Below, piece by piece: positions 44,200-55,146 of a stretch of DNA of 64,000 nt. The DNA comes from Sanderia malayensis (taxonomy: Eukaryota > Cnidaria > Scyphozoa > Semaeostomeae > Pelagiidae): positions 1-64,000 of the forward strand of contig RQOL01000537.1 in the NCBI GenBank assembly GCA_013076295.1. The letters run 5' to 3'. The number at the start of each line of letters is the position of its first letter. Within the stretch, counting starts at the first letter, position 1. Both the position numbers and the translations under genes were made by a program. The notes under the pieces were generated by a model that saw nothing but the letters and a program-made list of their open reading frames with translations, did no database searches and was not told the DNA's origin.

Positions 44200-45436
44200 A
44201 TGAAAACAATGCACAGGGGGGTATTTGCAGCAGCAGAAAACCCCGCCAACTTCCTCCCTCGACATTTTCAAGAAAACATCATGGAAGGCAAGAAGAAAAA
44301 GCTATCAAGTTCACAATTTGCTATGAGGTACAATGCAGCCCGTGAAGCCAATGAAGGATATGAATCAGAAAACGAAGATGACCTGACATACGAGCCAAGC
44401 CAGATTCCTCTTGACTTCCAAGTAGAAGCAGTAATTCCTCCCACCAAATCATTGACGACACCAATATCTCACAAAAAAAGCACATGGAGATGGAATGATG
44501 AGATGGTTGACAACCTTGTCCCCAAAATCTACGAGTATAAAATCAAGAAAGACTTTGAAGGTAAGGACATGGAGTCTGACTTGGTGAAAATGTATGAAGA
44601 TGTTACAAAGATGATGGCTATATTGTATCGCCTTGATCATTTTGGCCGAGTTGAAAGCTCGAATATCGATGTAGAGCTCAGTGCCGAAGAACGAATCAAG
44701 TGTTTAAATGACATACAGGCAGAAAAGAAGGCCATAAAAATCGGTTACGGAAGGGTTAAGGAGAAGATTAAGCAACTCTGTTGCAACTTTAAGAGGGTAA
44801 TTGTTGATGGTACGCGATCTGGTGGTGGTAAGATGATTTGCCAAAACTGGGATCACGTCGTTAAGATTTGGGGTGATTGCCCCTCCGTAACCAGGATACT
44901 AGAAGCAAATACCTCCCATGGTAACAATAAGAAAATGAAGATCAACTAAGGTAATATTCTCAGTAAGACAAGAAACTGACCAGGTGAAGAACAAGAAAGT
45001 GAAGAGCCAAAAAAAGAAAACATCATTAATAGAACAATCAAGAGGAGCTAAACTTATTGATGATAAACATGCAAAATTAGAGAAGATTTTATCAGCCCCA
45101 CAGCGAGATTTGTTGATGGCAAACGTGGCAAAAGAAGAATTGGCCTTAAGAAAGAAACATGCAGAAGTGATGCAAAAATCTCCTGATGGGTTGGAAAAAG
45201 CAGTTGAGACAATGGCAAAATCACTTGCATCATTTGGGGACCAAATTGGCAGTGGCCTGATGTTGCTGGCCCAATCGCTGGGAACAAACCAGAGTGCCCA
45301 ACATACTTACCATCATCCAGGATTTCAACCAACATTTCAATGCACAACCAGAACTTCAGCCTTATACTCAGCGGCATTGCATAAATGCAACAAATTCATC
45401 CTTCATAAGCATGCTGAATACACCTCACAGAGGTGA
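44200..45436 (+). CDS. Harbinger Myb/trihelix-like protein, copy 2 (stop between two parts)
   Basis: The first frame, 44200-44949 (249 aa; a later Met at 44281, 'MEGKKKKLSSSQFAMRYNAA', is an equally good start), has an acidic N-terminus. A trihelix-like domain follows from 'STWRWNDEMVDNLVPKIYEY' to 'VKIWGDCPSVTRIL' (about 44478-44905). After a TAA, a second frame 44984-45436 continues 'KVKSQKKKTSLIEQSRGAKL' and 'SAPQRDLLMANVAKEELALR', the coiled-coil tail expected of these proteins. A spliced junction or a lost frame near 44950-44985 would unite them. It faces the nuclease and shares the element. Confidence 0.65.
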
Positions 45437-45557
45437 TGATCAAATAGGATCAGAAGATGAACAAATTTAGAACACACAAGAATATATATATGAAGAATAT
45501 GAAAAGTTTATTATACTTTCTAATAAAATATGATTATATAATAGGAGTTGCTACTAT

Positions 45558-46763
45558 TCACACTGGATTCCCAAAGTATTTCTTGAAACTCTCTCTGACC
45601 AATATACCCTTTGTAGAATTGTATGAATATACTTGGCTCGGTGCACTGTGATGATTGCAATCCTGTAGACACTGCTCATTGTTAATTTCTGTGTTTACTG
45701 CTTCTTGGTTGATGCAGGCTTTTCTGGATTCACAAAAATTGTGCAACACAAAACATGCATACGCAATAGAAGGAACATGTTCCAGTGCAAGATCCATTGG
45801 CCTGTTTAATATTCTCCACCTTGCTTTCAATCTTCCAAATGCACATTCAATTTGATTTCTCACTGAACGTAACATGATGTTGAACATCACTTCCTCTTCA
45901 GAAGTGCAAGTGGAGTATTCTTTCATAACACTAGGTAGCAGCGGGTAGGCTGGATCAGCAAGTATGACTGGAGGCACATCAATGTCACCAAAATTCAGTT
46001 TCTTTGAAACATTGGGGAAGTCTTTTCTCTGCAAAAGTTCGTTGATAGCACTGTTTCCGAACACCTTTGCATCATGTACACTGCCTGGCCACGAACAATC
46101 AACATCTAAAAAACGTCCTTCCTAGTCACAGACAGCTCGAACATTTATACTGTATTTCATTTATAACAAAAATAATCATGTGGATTTTCATACGGCTGGC
46201 ATATAGGAATATGCGTTCCATCAACACAACCAACAACTTCTCCTCAAAACCTAAAATGAGTTTTTCAAGACCTTGTTTTGTCTCTGGAAACTTTATAAGT
46301 TTAGGCCCTAAGACCTTTGTGATGGCAAGGCACACTTTTCGAATGGCCAGTGATAACGTACAAGGAGCAATACCAAAAGATTGCTCATTATTCTAAGAGA
46401 GCCCTGGTCCTTAAGATAATAGAGGGTCATTGCAAGCTTCTTCAAGCTACTGATAGTGTCTCCACGAAATGAGCTTCCATTAGGCTTAATATACGGCCCA
46501 AGCATTTCTTCAAGTGCTAGAAAGTCCCCTCTTGAAATCCTAAAGTTCAATAGCAATTCATTGTCAAGCATCTTGTTACTGGAAATGTTTCGCCACCAAA
46601 TTTCTTTTCTTCCAGGATTTTTCCATTGTTGTCTCTTTTGTCTCAATAAAAACCTTCGTCTGCGACGTCTATGCATCTTTAGTGCCCGGTTTTCATCTTC
46701 TAATGTGTGGTTCGCCGCCATTCTTAATAATCCATAGTGTGCTAGCACATTATTCATCAACAA
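45558..46763 (-). pseudogene. Harbinger DDE nuclease, copy 2, broken
   Basis: Read downward. The N-terminal part (46763 to about 46390) has 'LLLNFRISRGDFLALEEMLG' and 'SSLKKLAMTLYYLKDQGSLR'. The core follows: 'VVGCVDGTHIPICQPYENPH' (first Asp, about 46215), 'DVDCSWPGSVHDAKVFGNSA' (second, about 46085), 'VILADPAYPLLPS' (third, about 45950) and 'RNQIECAFGRLKARWRIL' (Glu, about 45850). It ends at 45558. Frameshifts near 46380, 46250 and 46160 and an in-frame TAG near 46126 interrupt it. All four catalytic acids remain. Confidence 0.8.
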
Positions 46764-47467
46764 CAGATGGACAGTGAAGCCCCAAGATAAAGCTTGCTAT
46801 GAGAAATCTAAGGCTCAGTATCACTTGAACCTTCATTTTGACTTGACTTGAATTTGACTTGGCGCAATTTGAACACCTCCCACCAAAATAAATCCCACAA
46901 CTATGACAACCTGGTCAAGTCAGGTGAACATATATTGGCCCGTGTTGAGATTTCATGTAAACGCAAAGCAAAATAAGCCAATCGAGTTGAACTCAGCCCG
47001 TGTTGAACTCAACATCTCAGCTCAAAAACTCAGCCTGTGTTGAACTCAACACGGGCTGAGATTTCTCATGTAAAGGGCCTCTAACTATAAAACTTCATAG
47101 AAAAGTATCAGCTAATGGTTTAAACTCCTAAAAAACTTTTGGAATATTCAACCCTATGTAAACTAATACAGAAATCATTTCAAGTTTGTCATTTCAAATG
47201 AAAAGAATAGCTATGTTGAACATTTGTTGAAAAGAATAGTAGTTTCTGCATGAGATTTGTTCTTCGTTATAACTTCCTTATTTTCTTTTTGTATGTAAAT
47301 TTTGAATAGTTACACTTGATTTTGTTTTCTGTTAAACAGTTAGCTTCTGTGTCAGATTGTTCTTTATTGTAGTCTTCTTCTTTGTGTGAGTTTTCCAACA
47401 ATTTTCTGATTAAGATATGACAAATTAGTAACATTTCAACATGGAAATCACTCAAGAACAAGGTCCA

Positions 47468-48544
47468 CTAAACAAAATATTCTTCAAGAGCTGGTGGATC
47501 CAATGCAAAATACTGTGAAATCACAGAGCCATATAAACAGATTCTTGCATTATGCAATAAACCACATACCAAGTACATCTTTCCAACATCACTTAGTTGT
47601 ACTTTTTGCTCTTTCTTAAAGTCCACAAAACCAAAATAGTTCAGTATATCAGCAAAAATCCACTCTACTGAAACTTGTGCCTGACTCATGGACTTATTGA
47701 AATCTTGCTGCATTTGTGTTAACTCTGTTCCCTTAAAAGGAGACTGTAGTTGAGGCCTTGGTGGGTAGGCAGGGTCACCATATATACAGAGTTGGTTTCC
47801 ATCTGTATCAAATGAATGCTGCTGAAGTTGCTGGAGTAAACTTGAATCTGCGAGCATCCCACTATCGTGGCGTTTGCCCTCAACAGGACCAAAAACATTA
47901 CCTATCAGCCCATTTGGCAGTGGAACAGACTGAAATTTGATCGAATGGACCCTCTTGTGGCCATTATAGAGGACTCTCTGATTTACCCCTGGGCGACATA
48001 CAGGCCTTACCGTGCCATCAATGAAGCCCCAACAATTCTCCAACGCTGCTCCACTATCATGAATGGCCCTTGCATAGCTTTCCAGCTTATCTGGCAGAAG
48101 CAAGACTTGGTTCATGTCTGACAGCAATCTAGACCATCTGGCATAAATCGAATCCATAGTATGATTGGCTATTATGCATAGCTCAGGTACTGATCTTGCA
48201 AATCTGGGAACCATGTCTATGTATCTGCAAGGATACGCTAATCTCTTTAACAGGATACATAATGCTTCAAGACCACTTGTTACACTACCATTATAGAAAA
48301 CCATTTGTTCAGGTAACTCGATAATCTCCAGAAGACGATAAATGTCTTGCTTATAAAAGCGCATCTCTCCCTTACATTCATCATCAGAAAGTGAATCCAA
48401 GTCAAAGGGTTGGTAGTTCCAGTAAGGAATGTCAAGGTTTGCAGATGTATTAGCATCATAAAGTAGCATGCATTCAGTATCTTCAATCAGGTCAGCGCTG
48501 TAGGCGTGTAGAACGCAAGCACGTACATCTCTAAAATAAGGCAT
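47468..48544 (-). CDS. Harbinger-type DDE nuclease, intact 358 aa
   Basis: Uninterrupted 358-aa frame from an ATG at 48544 to a stop at 47468. The catalytic acids are in order: D176 ('CWGFIDGTVRPVCRP'), D227 ('GPVEGKRHDSGMLAD'), D257 ('CIYGDPAYPPRP') and E294 ('QVSVEWIFADIL'). The C-terminus is 'VGKMYLVCGLLHNARICLYG' and 'FALDPPALEEYFV'. Length and motif spacing fit a complete DDE_Tnp_4 enzyme, which would cut and insert transposon DNA. It is the best-preserved transposase in the window. It may use the Myb-like protein at 42.2-43.7 kb as partner, with Harbinger copy 2 inserted between them. Terminal repeats for this element were not found. Confidence 0.85.
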   Translation of the reverse strand: MPYFRDVRACVLHAYSADLIEDTECMLLYDANTSANLDIPYWNYQPFDLDSLSDDECKGEMRFYKQDIYRLLEIIELPEQMVFYNGSVTSGLEALCILLKRLAYPCRYIDMVPRFARSVPELCIIANHTMDSIYARWSRLLSDMNQVLLLPDKLESYARAIHDSGAALENCWGFIDGTVRPVCRPGVNQRVLYNGHKRVHSIKFQSVPLPNGLIGNVFGPVEGKRHDSGMLADSSLLQQLQQHSFDTDGNQLCIYGDPAYPPRPQLQSPFKGTELTQMQQDFNKSMSQAQVSVEWIFADILNYFGFVDFKKEQKVQLSDVGKMYLVCGLLHNARICLYGSVISQYFALDPPALEEYFV

Positions 48545-49600
48545 TATACCGTTCTTTATAACGATAACCTATTTTCTCACACGAATTTCATGTATCACTC
48601 TACGACCTATTATTTTCATTGTTTTTGTGCCAAATTTGAAAGAGTGTTCACGTGCCGAGGAATCTTAACGTTTTTTTTAGCTGATAACAAAACAGCATCG
48701 CCACGACTGTCCCAGGCCCCTAACAGCGTACGTTGGCATTCCCGTTTTCTTCATCTTAAAGTCCCTAATAACTTTGGTCGTCCAGAGCTCTGATTTCTCA
48801 AACCAAATCGATTTTGTATGATAATCTTTTTCGTTTGCCTTTTCATCATATTCTTAAATGCAATATCATCATGTTTTGATATCAAAACCTTGGCCCTTTC
48901 TTTGCTTACCTCAAGATCAATAATATCTTGATTCAGGTGTTCAACTTGTACCGGTGTCCACCTAGCCACATTGATGCTGATTTTTTCTGAGGTTGTTGAT
49001 CTTCTTGTTAAGGTGTTCTAGTCTCAATGCCAATGTCTGTTCAACAACCTTTTCAGTTTGGTGCCTGGCATTTTTCCTTTGTGCAATCACTTATTCAACT
49101 TCAGCTGTATATTTTGAAATTTGCATTCCAATACCAAGTTCCTGAATTTCTTCCCTTGACCTTGATGCTCCTAAGGCAAAAATGCATAGACTAGATGCAT
49201 AACATTATAAACATTTCTCAAATAGTTATAAGCATTTGAGTTGCTGTACTGCATCCATAAAGTATCTCTATGTTGAGAAACCTATATTCGGAAGGTATAG
49301 CATGGTACAATGTTGTTCATGAAAAATAAGAGCTTAATTTTACTCCCATTGCATAGGTGCGTCGGTCTTCATCGGCTGATATGACAAACAGACAGCATGC
49401 ACCTCTTCGAAAGCTAAATATGAACATATTGCAATTCTTCCCTTGATATCAATATTTGAGATCAGCATCTGAAAAACAGGTCTGAATCCTTTGAGACTAT
49501 TCAAATTTACATTTTCTTTTTCTGGTTGTTCTAAATCGTTTTTAATTTTAAGCTCTTCCAAATAATCAATTCTTTTTGAAAGTTTGTCTTCGTTTTCATC
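48545..49600 (-). other. Minus-strand helical fragments, unassigned
   Basis: Weak frames: 'ARWTPVQVEHLNQDIIDLEV' (about 48965-48910), 'ASRSREEIQELGIGMQISKY' (about 49170) and 49561-49340 ('EELKIKNDLEQPEKENVNLN', 'FQMLISNIDIKGRIAICSYL'). All are charged and helical with no domain I recognise. They may be coiled-coil exons of one decayed minus-strand gene. Confidence 0.3.
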
Positions 49601-50061
49601 AATGGAGCAATTTCGCTATGAAACCAATATCTGTTCTGAAAATGATTAATGCATGAACGTACCAAATTTCTCTTTGATATCCCTGCCATTTTGCTATTAA
49701 TCAAGCTAGGTAATCACTATCAATCAGTCACATTTTTGACATAAAAATTTAAACAGTTTTGTAGAAAATAGCAACGAGCATCAAACATGGCGTACCTTTA
49801 TACCTTTATAATCTTTTTAACAATGAGTGTTGCTGCCTAGAGAGTTGAATTGAAACAAAAACGTGTAACTCACAAACGTTCAGACATATTTCTTATTCGA
49901 TTGAAAGAACAAAATTGATTTCAATTGAGTGCTCTTGTTGTTGTTGGTGCTACTACAATACATCTCATTGCAATACACAGATAAAAGAGTGGTGGTCATG
50001 GCAATGAGTTGGGGTCATGGTCGGTGCATTGTGCATACATGAAGTGAAAAACACAGAAAAC
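49601..50061. other. Intergenic, nothing recognised
   Basis: AT-rich, no repeat or motif-bearing frame. Confidence 0.4.
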
Positions 50062-51170
50062 ATGGCTGAGCTTCACAATGTTCAGAATTTCCTGAAGAAA
50101 AAACAATCTCAATCAGTACGTTGAATCGTTTTTTGATCAAGGATGCGATAATCTTTGGCAAATCTTTTCACTTGCCAATGACCATGCTGAACTGGAAGGT
50201 CTGATCAGTGGTCTGATGAGAGGCAGAACATTGTGGAGAAAAGAATACAAACGCGTCAAATTCTGATGACCCATCTAAATGTAAGTTGTGCTTTTAATTC
50301 TAAACTTTATGAAGTTGTGATTTTTGATTTTGCACTTTCAGACAACAACATTCATTTTACTCAACTCAACTTGCATGTCTCTGCCCATTGACACTGTATG
50401 CGGTCCCTAAAATTGTAATGATCAATAGATATCAATGCTGATTGTGACCCTAACTCTAGCCTTTTGCTCATCAACCAACATGTTTTTGTTTGATATGTTA
50501 CGATAGCCGTTGTAACTGCTATCGGTCAGATAAATACTCATGCTGCCTTATTTTATTTTCTTAGTTTATTTATTTTTATATCTTTTTATATTTTATGCAC
50601 AAAAAGATTATATCTATTTTGTATATTTTGAATCTTTCAGGGCAAAAGATTGCAAAGGACCTCTGGATTTCTAACCCAATAACAAAGCAGATGGTGTTTT
50701 TCAATGATGTTTTAGAGGAAATTTACAATTCTTCATTTGAGCTAATGCCACCTTTGCAGTTGAAAGATTACATCCTCTCTCAGAGAATAACTAGATGGAA
50801 AATCGAAACTGCCAATGATGAGGATATTGAAAGGGTAAGTGCTTTGATGAATTCCAACAACAAGAATGGGAATGCCATTAATATTTGCCATTTTGGCAAA
50901 CAAGAACTAACAAGTTTCTGCCATGGAGATATTTCCAAAGCAGAAACTTGTCAGCTAATAATTGAGATTGCTATTGAAAAAACAATCAGTAAAATCAGTA
51001 AAGTTATTGCTCAGCGATCTAATCTGTTTCACATAAATAACCAGGTAAAGCACTGGAGGGTGAATGAACTACAGTTCATTGATAACCAAAAAAGCAATCT
51101 TGAAAAATTTGAGATTGCATTGGGAATGACACTTCCAGCTGACTTATTTTTAACCAAATTTAGTTTTTGA
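50062..51170 (+). pseudogene. SAM-domain-like exon and following unknown exon
   Basis: 50062-50274 starts 'MAELHNVQNFLKKK' and, after a one-base shift in the A-run near 50105, reads 'NQYVESFFDQGCDNLWQIFS' then 'ELEGLISGLMRGRTLWR'. This is a sterile-alpha-motif pattern, a protein-protein interaction fold. After an intron-like gap an exon opens at 50641 (CTTTCAG before it) and runs to a stop at 51168-51170, with 'FFNDVLEEIYNSSFELMPPL' and 'WKIETANDEDIERVSALMNS'. The second part is not recognised. Confidence 0.4.
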
Positions 51171-51309
51171 GATATAGTGTTGCATGTTGTCGTAAGATAG
51201 GTAAGTATTCATTTTTCATACCCCTCAATAACATCACATTTTTGTATTGTACCCCTCAAAGATACTTGGATTTATTTTCATAGCCCCCCACTATTTCCTC
51301 TGCCCCCTC

Positions 51310-51946
51310 TGTTAGATACTTTATGACCGCTCTCTTATGAATGACGGCCACAAACCTCCATCTTCGTCAATTGCTTCTTCAAAATTGTGAACAACTGTGC
51401 TTGCAAGATTGCTTGTGGCTGCCTTTAGAAAAATTCTTCTTCTTGTTTTTCCATCAATGCAGCCACGTAAACAATCCCACATCTTATCAGTGAGTGATGG
51501 CCATCAATGTGCCAAACTGAGTTAGGCCATGGTACAAAGTATGTCCTTTGGAAACGGAAGTGCACCCCATCCTAAAGCTGTGTTTCTAGGGTCAACACGG
51601 TTTATGCTTTCTCTAATTCTCCGGCATTGTATGTGGTATCCCAGTGCCCTGAAATGCCCCCTGAGATACGACTCCCCTGTTGTAGCACCATGAGTTTGTG
51701 ATAATCTTTAACAATGGTGTCAATTTCATCATTTGTTAGTGGACTAAAATTCTGCAAATCTTGTAGTCCATAATGATCAACTCTACGAGCAAATTTCCAA
51801 CATGACACTTTCAACATTCCAAAAATCTTATTCCAGGATAGGATAACATTCCAAAAATCTTGATCCTTATTCCAGTTCCTCGAGCAATTCTGGTGGTATA
51901 AAATAGCAAGGCCTCCCCAGTGCGCCAAATTTCTGTATACTGACAC
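51310..51946 (-). pseudogene. rve-type integrase-core fragment, copy 2
   Basis: Minus strand. The N-terminal part has 'SPLTNDEIDTIVKDYHKLMV' and 'ISGHWDTTYN'. After frame changes come 'PNSVWHIDGHHSLTDKMWDC' (catalytic Asp), 'GCIDGKTRRRIFLKAATSNL' and 'STVVHNFEEAIDE' (about 51520-51370). These motifs parallel the integrase at 35.7 kb. The second Asp and the Glu are missing, so only the first half remains. Confidence 0.65.
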
Positions 51947-51989
51947 TCACAGCGGATTCAGACTGGTTACCATGAAGTGCCATTCCCTG

Positions 51990-52200
51990 CCCAATACTAT
52001 TATGATTTTATTATTAAGCGCACTTTTCATTAGTGGGCATAGTTTTTCATTATTATGTGCAGTTTTTCTTTATTAGGCACAGTTTTTTCATTATTATACA
52101 CATTATTCACAATTGGGCATAGTTTTTCATTATTATGCCAACTTTTCATTATTAGGCATGGTTTTCCATTATTATGTACACTGTTCATTATTTACTGATG
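51990..52200 (+). repeat. ~19-bp minisatellite upstream of G2E3-like fragment
   Basis: Head-to-tail words such as TTTTTCATTATTATGCACAG and TTTTCATTATTAGGCATAG lie between 51995 and 52195. The same array occurs, inverted, at 58320-58530 in front of the HECT gene, so it travels with the 5' flank of this gene family. Confidence 0.8.
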
Positions 52201-52234
52201 CGTAACGGTCAATTATAGCACGTGTTTAGACAAA

Positions 52235-52600
52235 ATGGCGGCAAGTAGTGTTGGTAGCAGCAAAGTCGGAGAAGTGGAAGAACTGTTGGCACAAGCCATA
52301 AGAGAGCTGTGCAGAACATAAATTCCAATGATCCTCCAAGTAATCTGGCACAGTCTTTGGGGCCATCTGTTTCTCCAAACGAAGAGGCGTTTGCAACAGA
52401 TGGTACAACGGCTTCCACAGGAGCTGTATCTTTTGGGCCTACGCCGGGTAGTAGTAGATCTACGCGTACGCCAGTTGTAAATACAGAGTTGCAGCGTCTT
52501 TTCCCGCACCTTTATGGCACTGGGATAAGACGTACACAGTGGCGCAACAAAACCAAAGAAAGCGAAGTTGGTGACAAGAAAATAACAATCAACAATCTAA
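52235..52600 (+). pseudogene. G2E3-like HECT protein, 5' fragment copy
   Basis: It starts 'MAASSVGSSKVGEVEELLAQ', nearly identical to the start of the minus-strand gene at 58296. A 2-nt insertion near 52302 shifts the frame, after which 'NINSNDPPSNLAQSLGPSVS' and 'FATDGTTASTGAVSFGPTPG' continue. About 75 bp is missing around 52540 relative to the other copy, and similarity stops at about 52600, at the boundary of the hairpin-core array. Confidence 0.75.
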
Positions 52601-52617
52601 TCACACTTTTTAAGGAA

Positions 52618-52958
52618 CTAGCGGGGGAGCTCGCGTACGGTTGCTTCCCAGAGGGGGCAAGTGAAAAAACTTCCTCTGGTTGGCGCATTTCGTGCGCTGC
52701 ATTCGCTCCCGCTCATGCCCCCTTCAACCCCACGTACAATGGGTAAGCTCGCCTGTGGTTGGCGCAATTCGTGGGCTGCATTCGCTTACACTCATGCCCC
52801 TTGCAACCCCACCTACAATGGGTTAGCTTGCTGCGCTCGCCTGTCTATCTATTACCAAGAAGCATTGACTGATAGGGCGCACTTCGTGCGCTGCATTCGC
52901 TTATGCACATGCCTCTGTCTATTCCTCTTGCAACAGTTTGGCTCCCTTTGCTCGCCTG
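52618..52958 (-). mobile_element. Helitron-like 3' end with hairpin-core array, copy C (truncated)
   Basis: In minus orientation the sequence ends ...GCGAGCTCCCCCGCTAG before a T, like copies A and B. It carries three units of the GGCATGAGCG/GCAGCGCACGAAGTGCGCC core. The unique 5' body is missing; the array starts directly beside LINE coding sequence at about 52958. Confidence 0.55.
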
Positions 52959-53822
52959 TAAAACCTGCACCCACCATTTTGGCTGTTACCTGCTACCCCT
53001 TGGAAAGGTTGGTAGCCTGGTAACGATAATGCTAATAATTGATCTGTATTTCCCTTGTTGTGCCAAGTTTCAGATAAAGCTATAATATCAAAGTTAAAGT
53101 TAAGATTATAGAGAAGAATTTGTAGATTCTCGTTATTTCCAGGTAAAGATTGAATATTAGTATGGAATAGGCTAAGTGAAGCATGAGAATTAAGATTGTT
53201 TGTTAATTTATGGAAATCATGACTAGTGTAGTAATCAAAGTTTGAATAAAAATTAGCGAAAGTGTCAATATCATTATTGAAAAAGTCTATCGTGTTCTTT
53301 CAGATCTAATTTGCATAAATTTAATCTATCAAGGAGCCGATATTCAGGTGATTCATTTTTTGTGGACTGGCATCTACATGAGTAATTTGAATTATAAGAT
53401 AGCTCAAATAGCTTGCCACTGTCTAGTTGTGAGAACGGAAGTCTCTCCTCGTAACAGGTTTTACAACACCATTGTTTTATTATGTTCGAGGTTTTCGAAA
53501 AACTGCCAAAATTGAAGACCGGAACAACGTTGATGAATAAAAGAATCACAATCGACACAGGGTACCGGGTTTGAATAGTTGCCAGATAATCTTTCAATTT
53601 GTTGTCGGTCAAAGACTGAAAGGGAGGGCAGGCAAAATGTGCACAGCCAAGTTTGATTGGATTTCTAACCAAAAATATAAAATTTTGCATGTCTAGTTTT
53701 GAGCGTATTCGATGAAACCATTTGTCGCATGAGTCGCAACAAATACAGTGCTCATAATCATGAACCATATTTAGACATTTCGGACACTTACTTCCGTCGA
53801 TATCTCTAGCAGCTAAGCTCAT
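52959..53822 (-). pseudogene. CR1-like LINE 2, 5' part (PHD finger and start of endonuclease)
   Basis: From 53822 downward: 'CPKCLNMVHDYEHCICCDSC' with 'DKWFH' begins a Cys/His finger of the LINE type. 'CCKTCYEERLPFSQLDSGKL' and 'CQSTKNESPEYRLLDRLNLC' follow. After a frame change near 53280 come 'FYSNFDYYTSHDFHKLTNNL', 'SLFHTNIQSLPGNNENLQIL' and 'FDIIALSETWHNKGN', the first motifs of an APE-type endonuclease. The sequence stops at the hairpin-core array (52958). The finger carries an insertion and the frames are broken. It differs in sequence from the LINE at 23.5 kb. Confidence 0.7.
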
Positions 53823-54218
53823 GATAAAAGGTTAATCAGATTGTAGGATTCAAAATTATACCAAATTATATTTAAAAATCTAGGGTTTGATTTGGGTTTC
53901 GTCATCAACTTAAATTGAAATAAAGTTCCAAGTTTTGCATTTCTTTCTTTAGTTCGACGTTTTCCTTCTCGAGATTTGATTGGTTTTTAGTGTAGTGTCC
54001 ATCATTTCCTTCAGCAGCAAATAGTCTTCTCTGAATATCTTGAAATGGTTCAAAAAGTACATAAACTTCTTCATAGACAAATTTTGTTATCGTATGCATA
54101 CTGGCAAGCTAACGTAACTTTTGTCAATGACACCCAATGTTTAAAAACCATTTATTATAACAAACACCATTTTTGGATGATGGATGGCTATAAAATAAGG
54201 ATAACCATTCACAATATA
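53823..54218. other. Junction between LINE 2 and HECT gene
   Basis: A minus-strand helical frame (54099-53905, 'FQDIQRRLFAAEGN' and 'NQSNLEKENVELKKEMQNLE') looks like a short coiled coil, possibly the LINE leader or ORF1 end. Nothing else recognised. Confidence 0.35.
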
Positions 54219-55146
54219 TTAAATCCAACCTGTAAAGGTTTCCCTCCTTGGGCCACCTGTGCCAACTGCTGCTTCCCCAATGAAGACTACTCGCAATGAA
54301 TGATCTAGTTTTACCCAAGGTCTTTTCCTTGTTTCAACATAATCAGACCAGATAGAATTTCTTCTGATATCAACTCTTGATTGTTTAGAAACAACAAGGG
54401 AACTGACATGTTTCATGATATCTTTCAGTTTCATGGGAGGATCCTTTTCTGTATCAAGAATATCATTCTGTTCTGAATCTGTATTATTCATTGAGCACAT
54501 TAAATTTCCAAATGTTTCCCTTTCACTTGTGGAGTTCCAAATCTCATTAGAAGGAAGCATTAAATTACAAGTGGGACAGGATACCCTTGGTAATTGTCTT
54601 GTGACTGATGTATGGCAGGTGTGCTGTGGAACTTTGCATGTGACAGTCAATGTTAGATGTGCTGAAATTTTCGCGTCCTGTGCAAGTTGGCGGAAGTGGA
54701 AAGTCTTCCAAATTTGTCTGAACGAGAGTACTTGCAGAGATGCATTGCCTTTCAACATCATTGCATACTGGACTTGAACATACCTGCACAGTCAGAATGA
54801 CAGAAGACAATTTAATTCAATTTTATTTCATAGAGCACAAGCAAGCCATTTTCTACATAAAATAAAGGCATTGTATTCCACCTAAAAAAAGACTCAACAG
54901 AACAGATTACTCACCAGTATATGATGCCGCGACTCACTCAATGGAATTTTATTCAAGCACTGGTTACACAATTCCTCTGGCACAATTGTTTCTCCTTTGC
55001 CATCTTCAGTATTCTCAAACTTATTTTGAGCAAGGCAATTGAGCTTTGAATTGGCCGTGCATAAACTCTTCCCTGCCAATAAAATTTGCAATATACTCCA
55101 CCGAGTGTCCTTTTGGGCCAGGCGGAATAATCATGAGGTCACGTTT

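Larger units (their letters stand above)
44005..47081. mobile_element. PIF/Harbinger DNA transposon, copy 2 (nested)
   Basis: The ends GAGGCCCTTTACATGAGAAAT (first 20: GAGGCCCTTTACATGAGAAA) at 44005 and its exact complement at 47081 are inverted repeats, each bordered by TAA (44002-44004 and 47082-47084), a 3-bp target duplication typical of the superfamily. Both subterminal regions are packed with the words AACTCAGCCCGTGTTGA and its complement. Inside, a Myb-like gene on + faces a DDE nuclease on -. It is inserted between the Myb-like gene and nuclease of an apparently older element. Confidence 0.9.
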
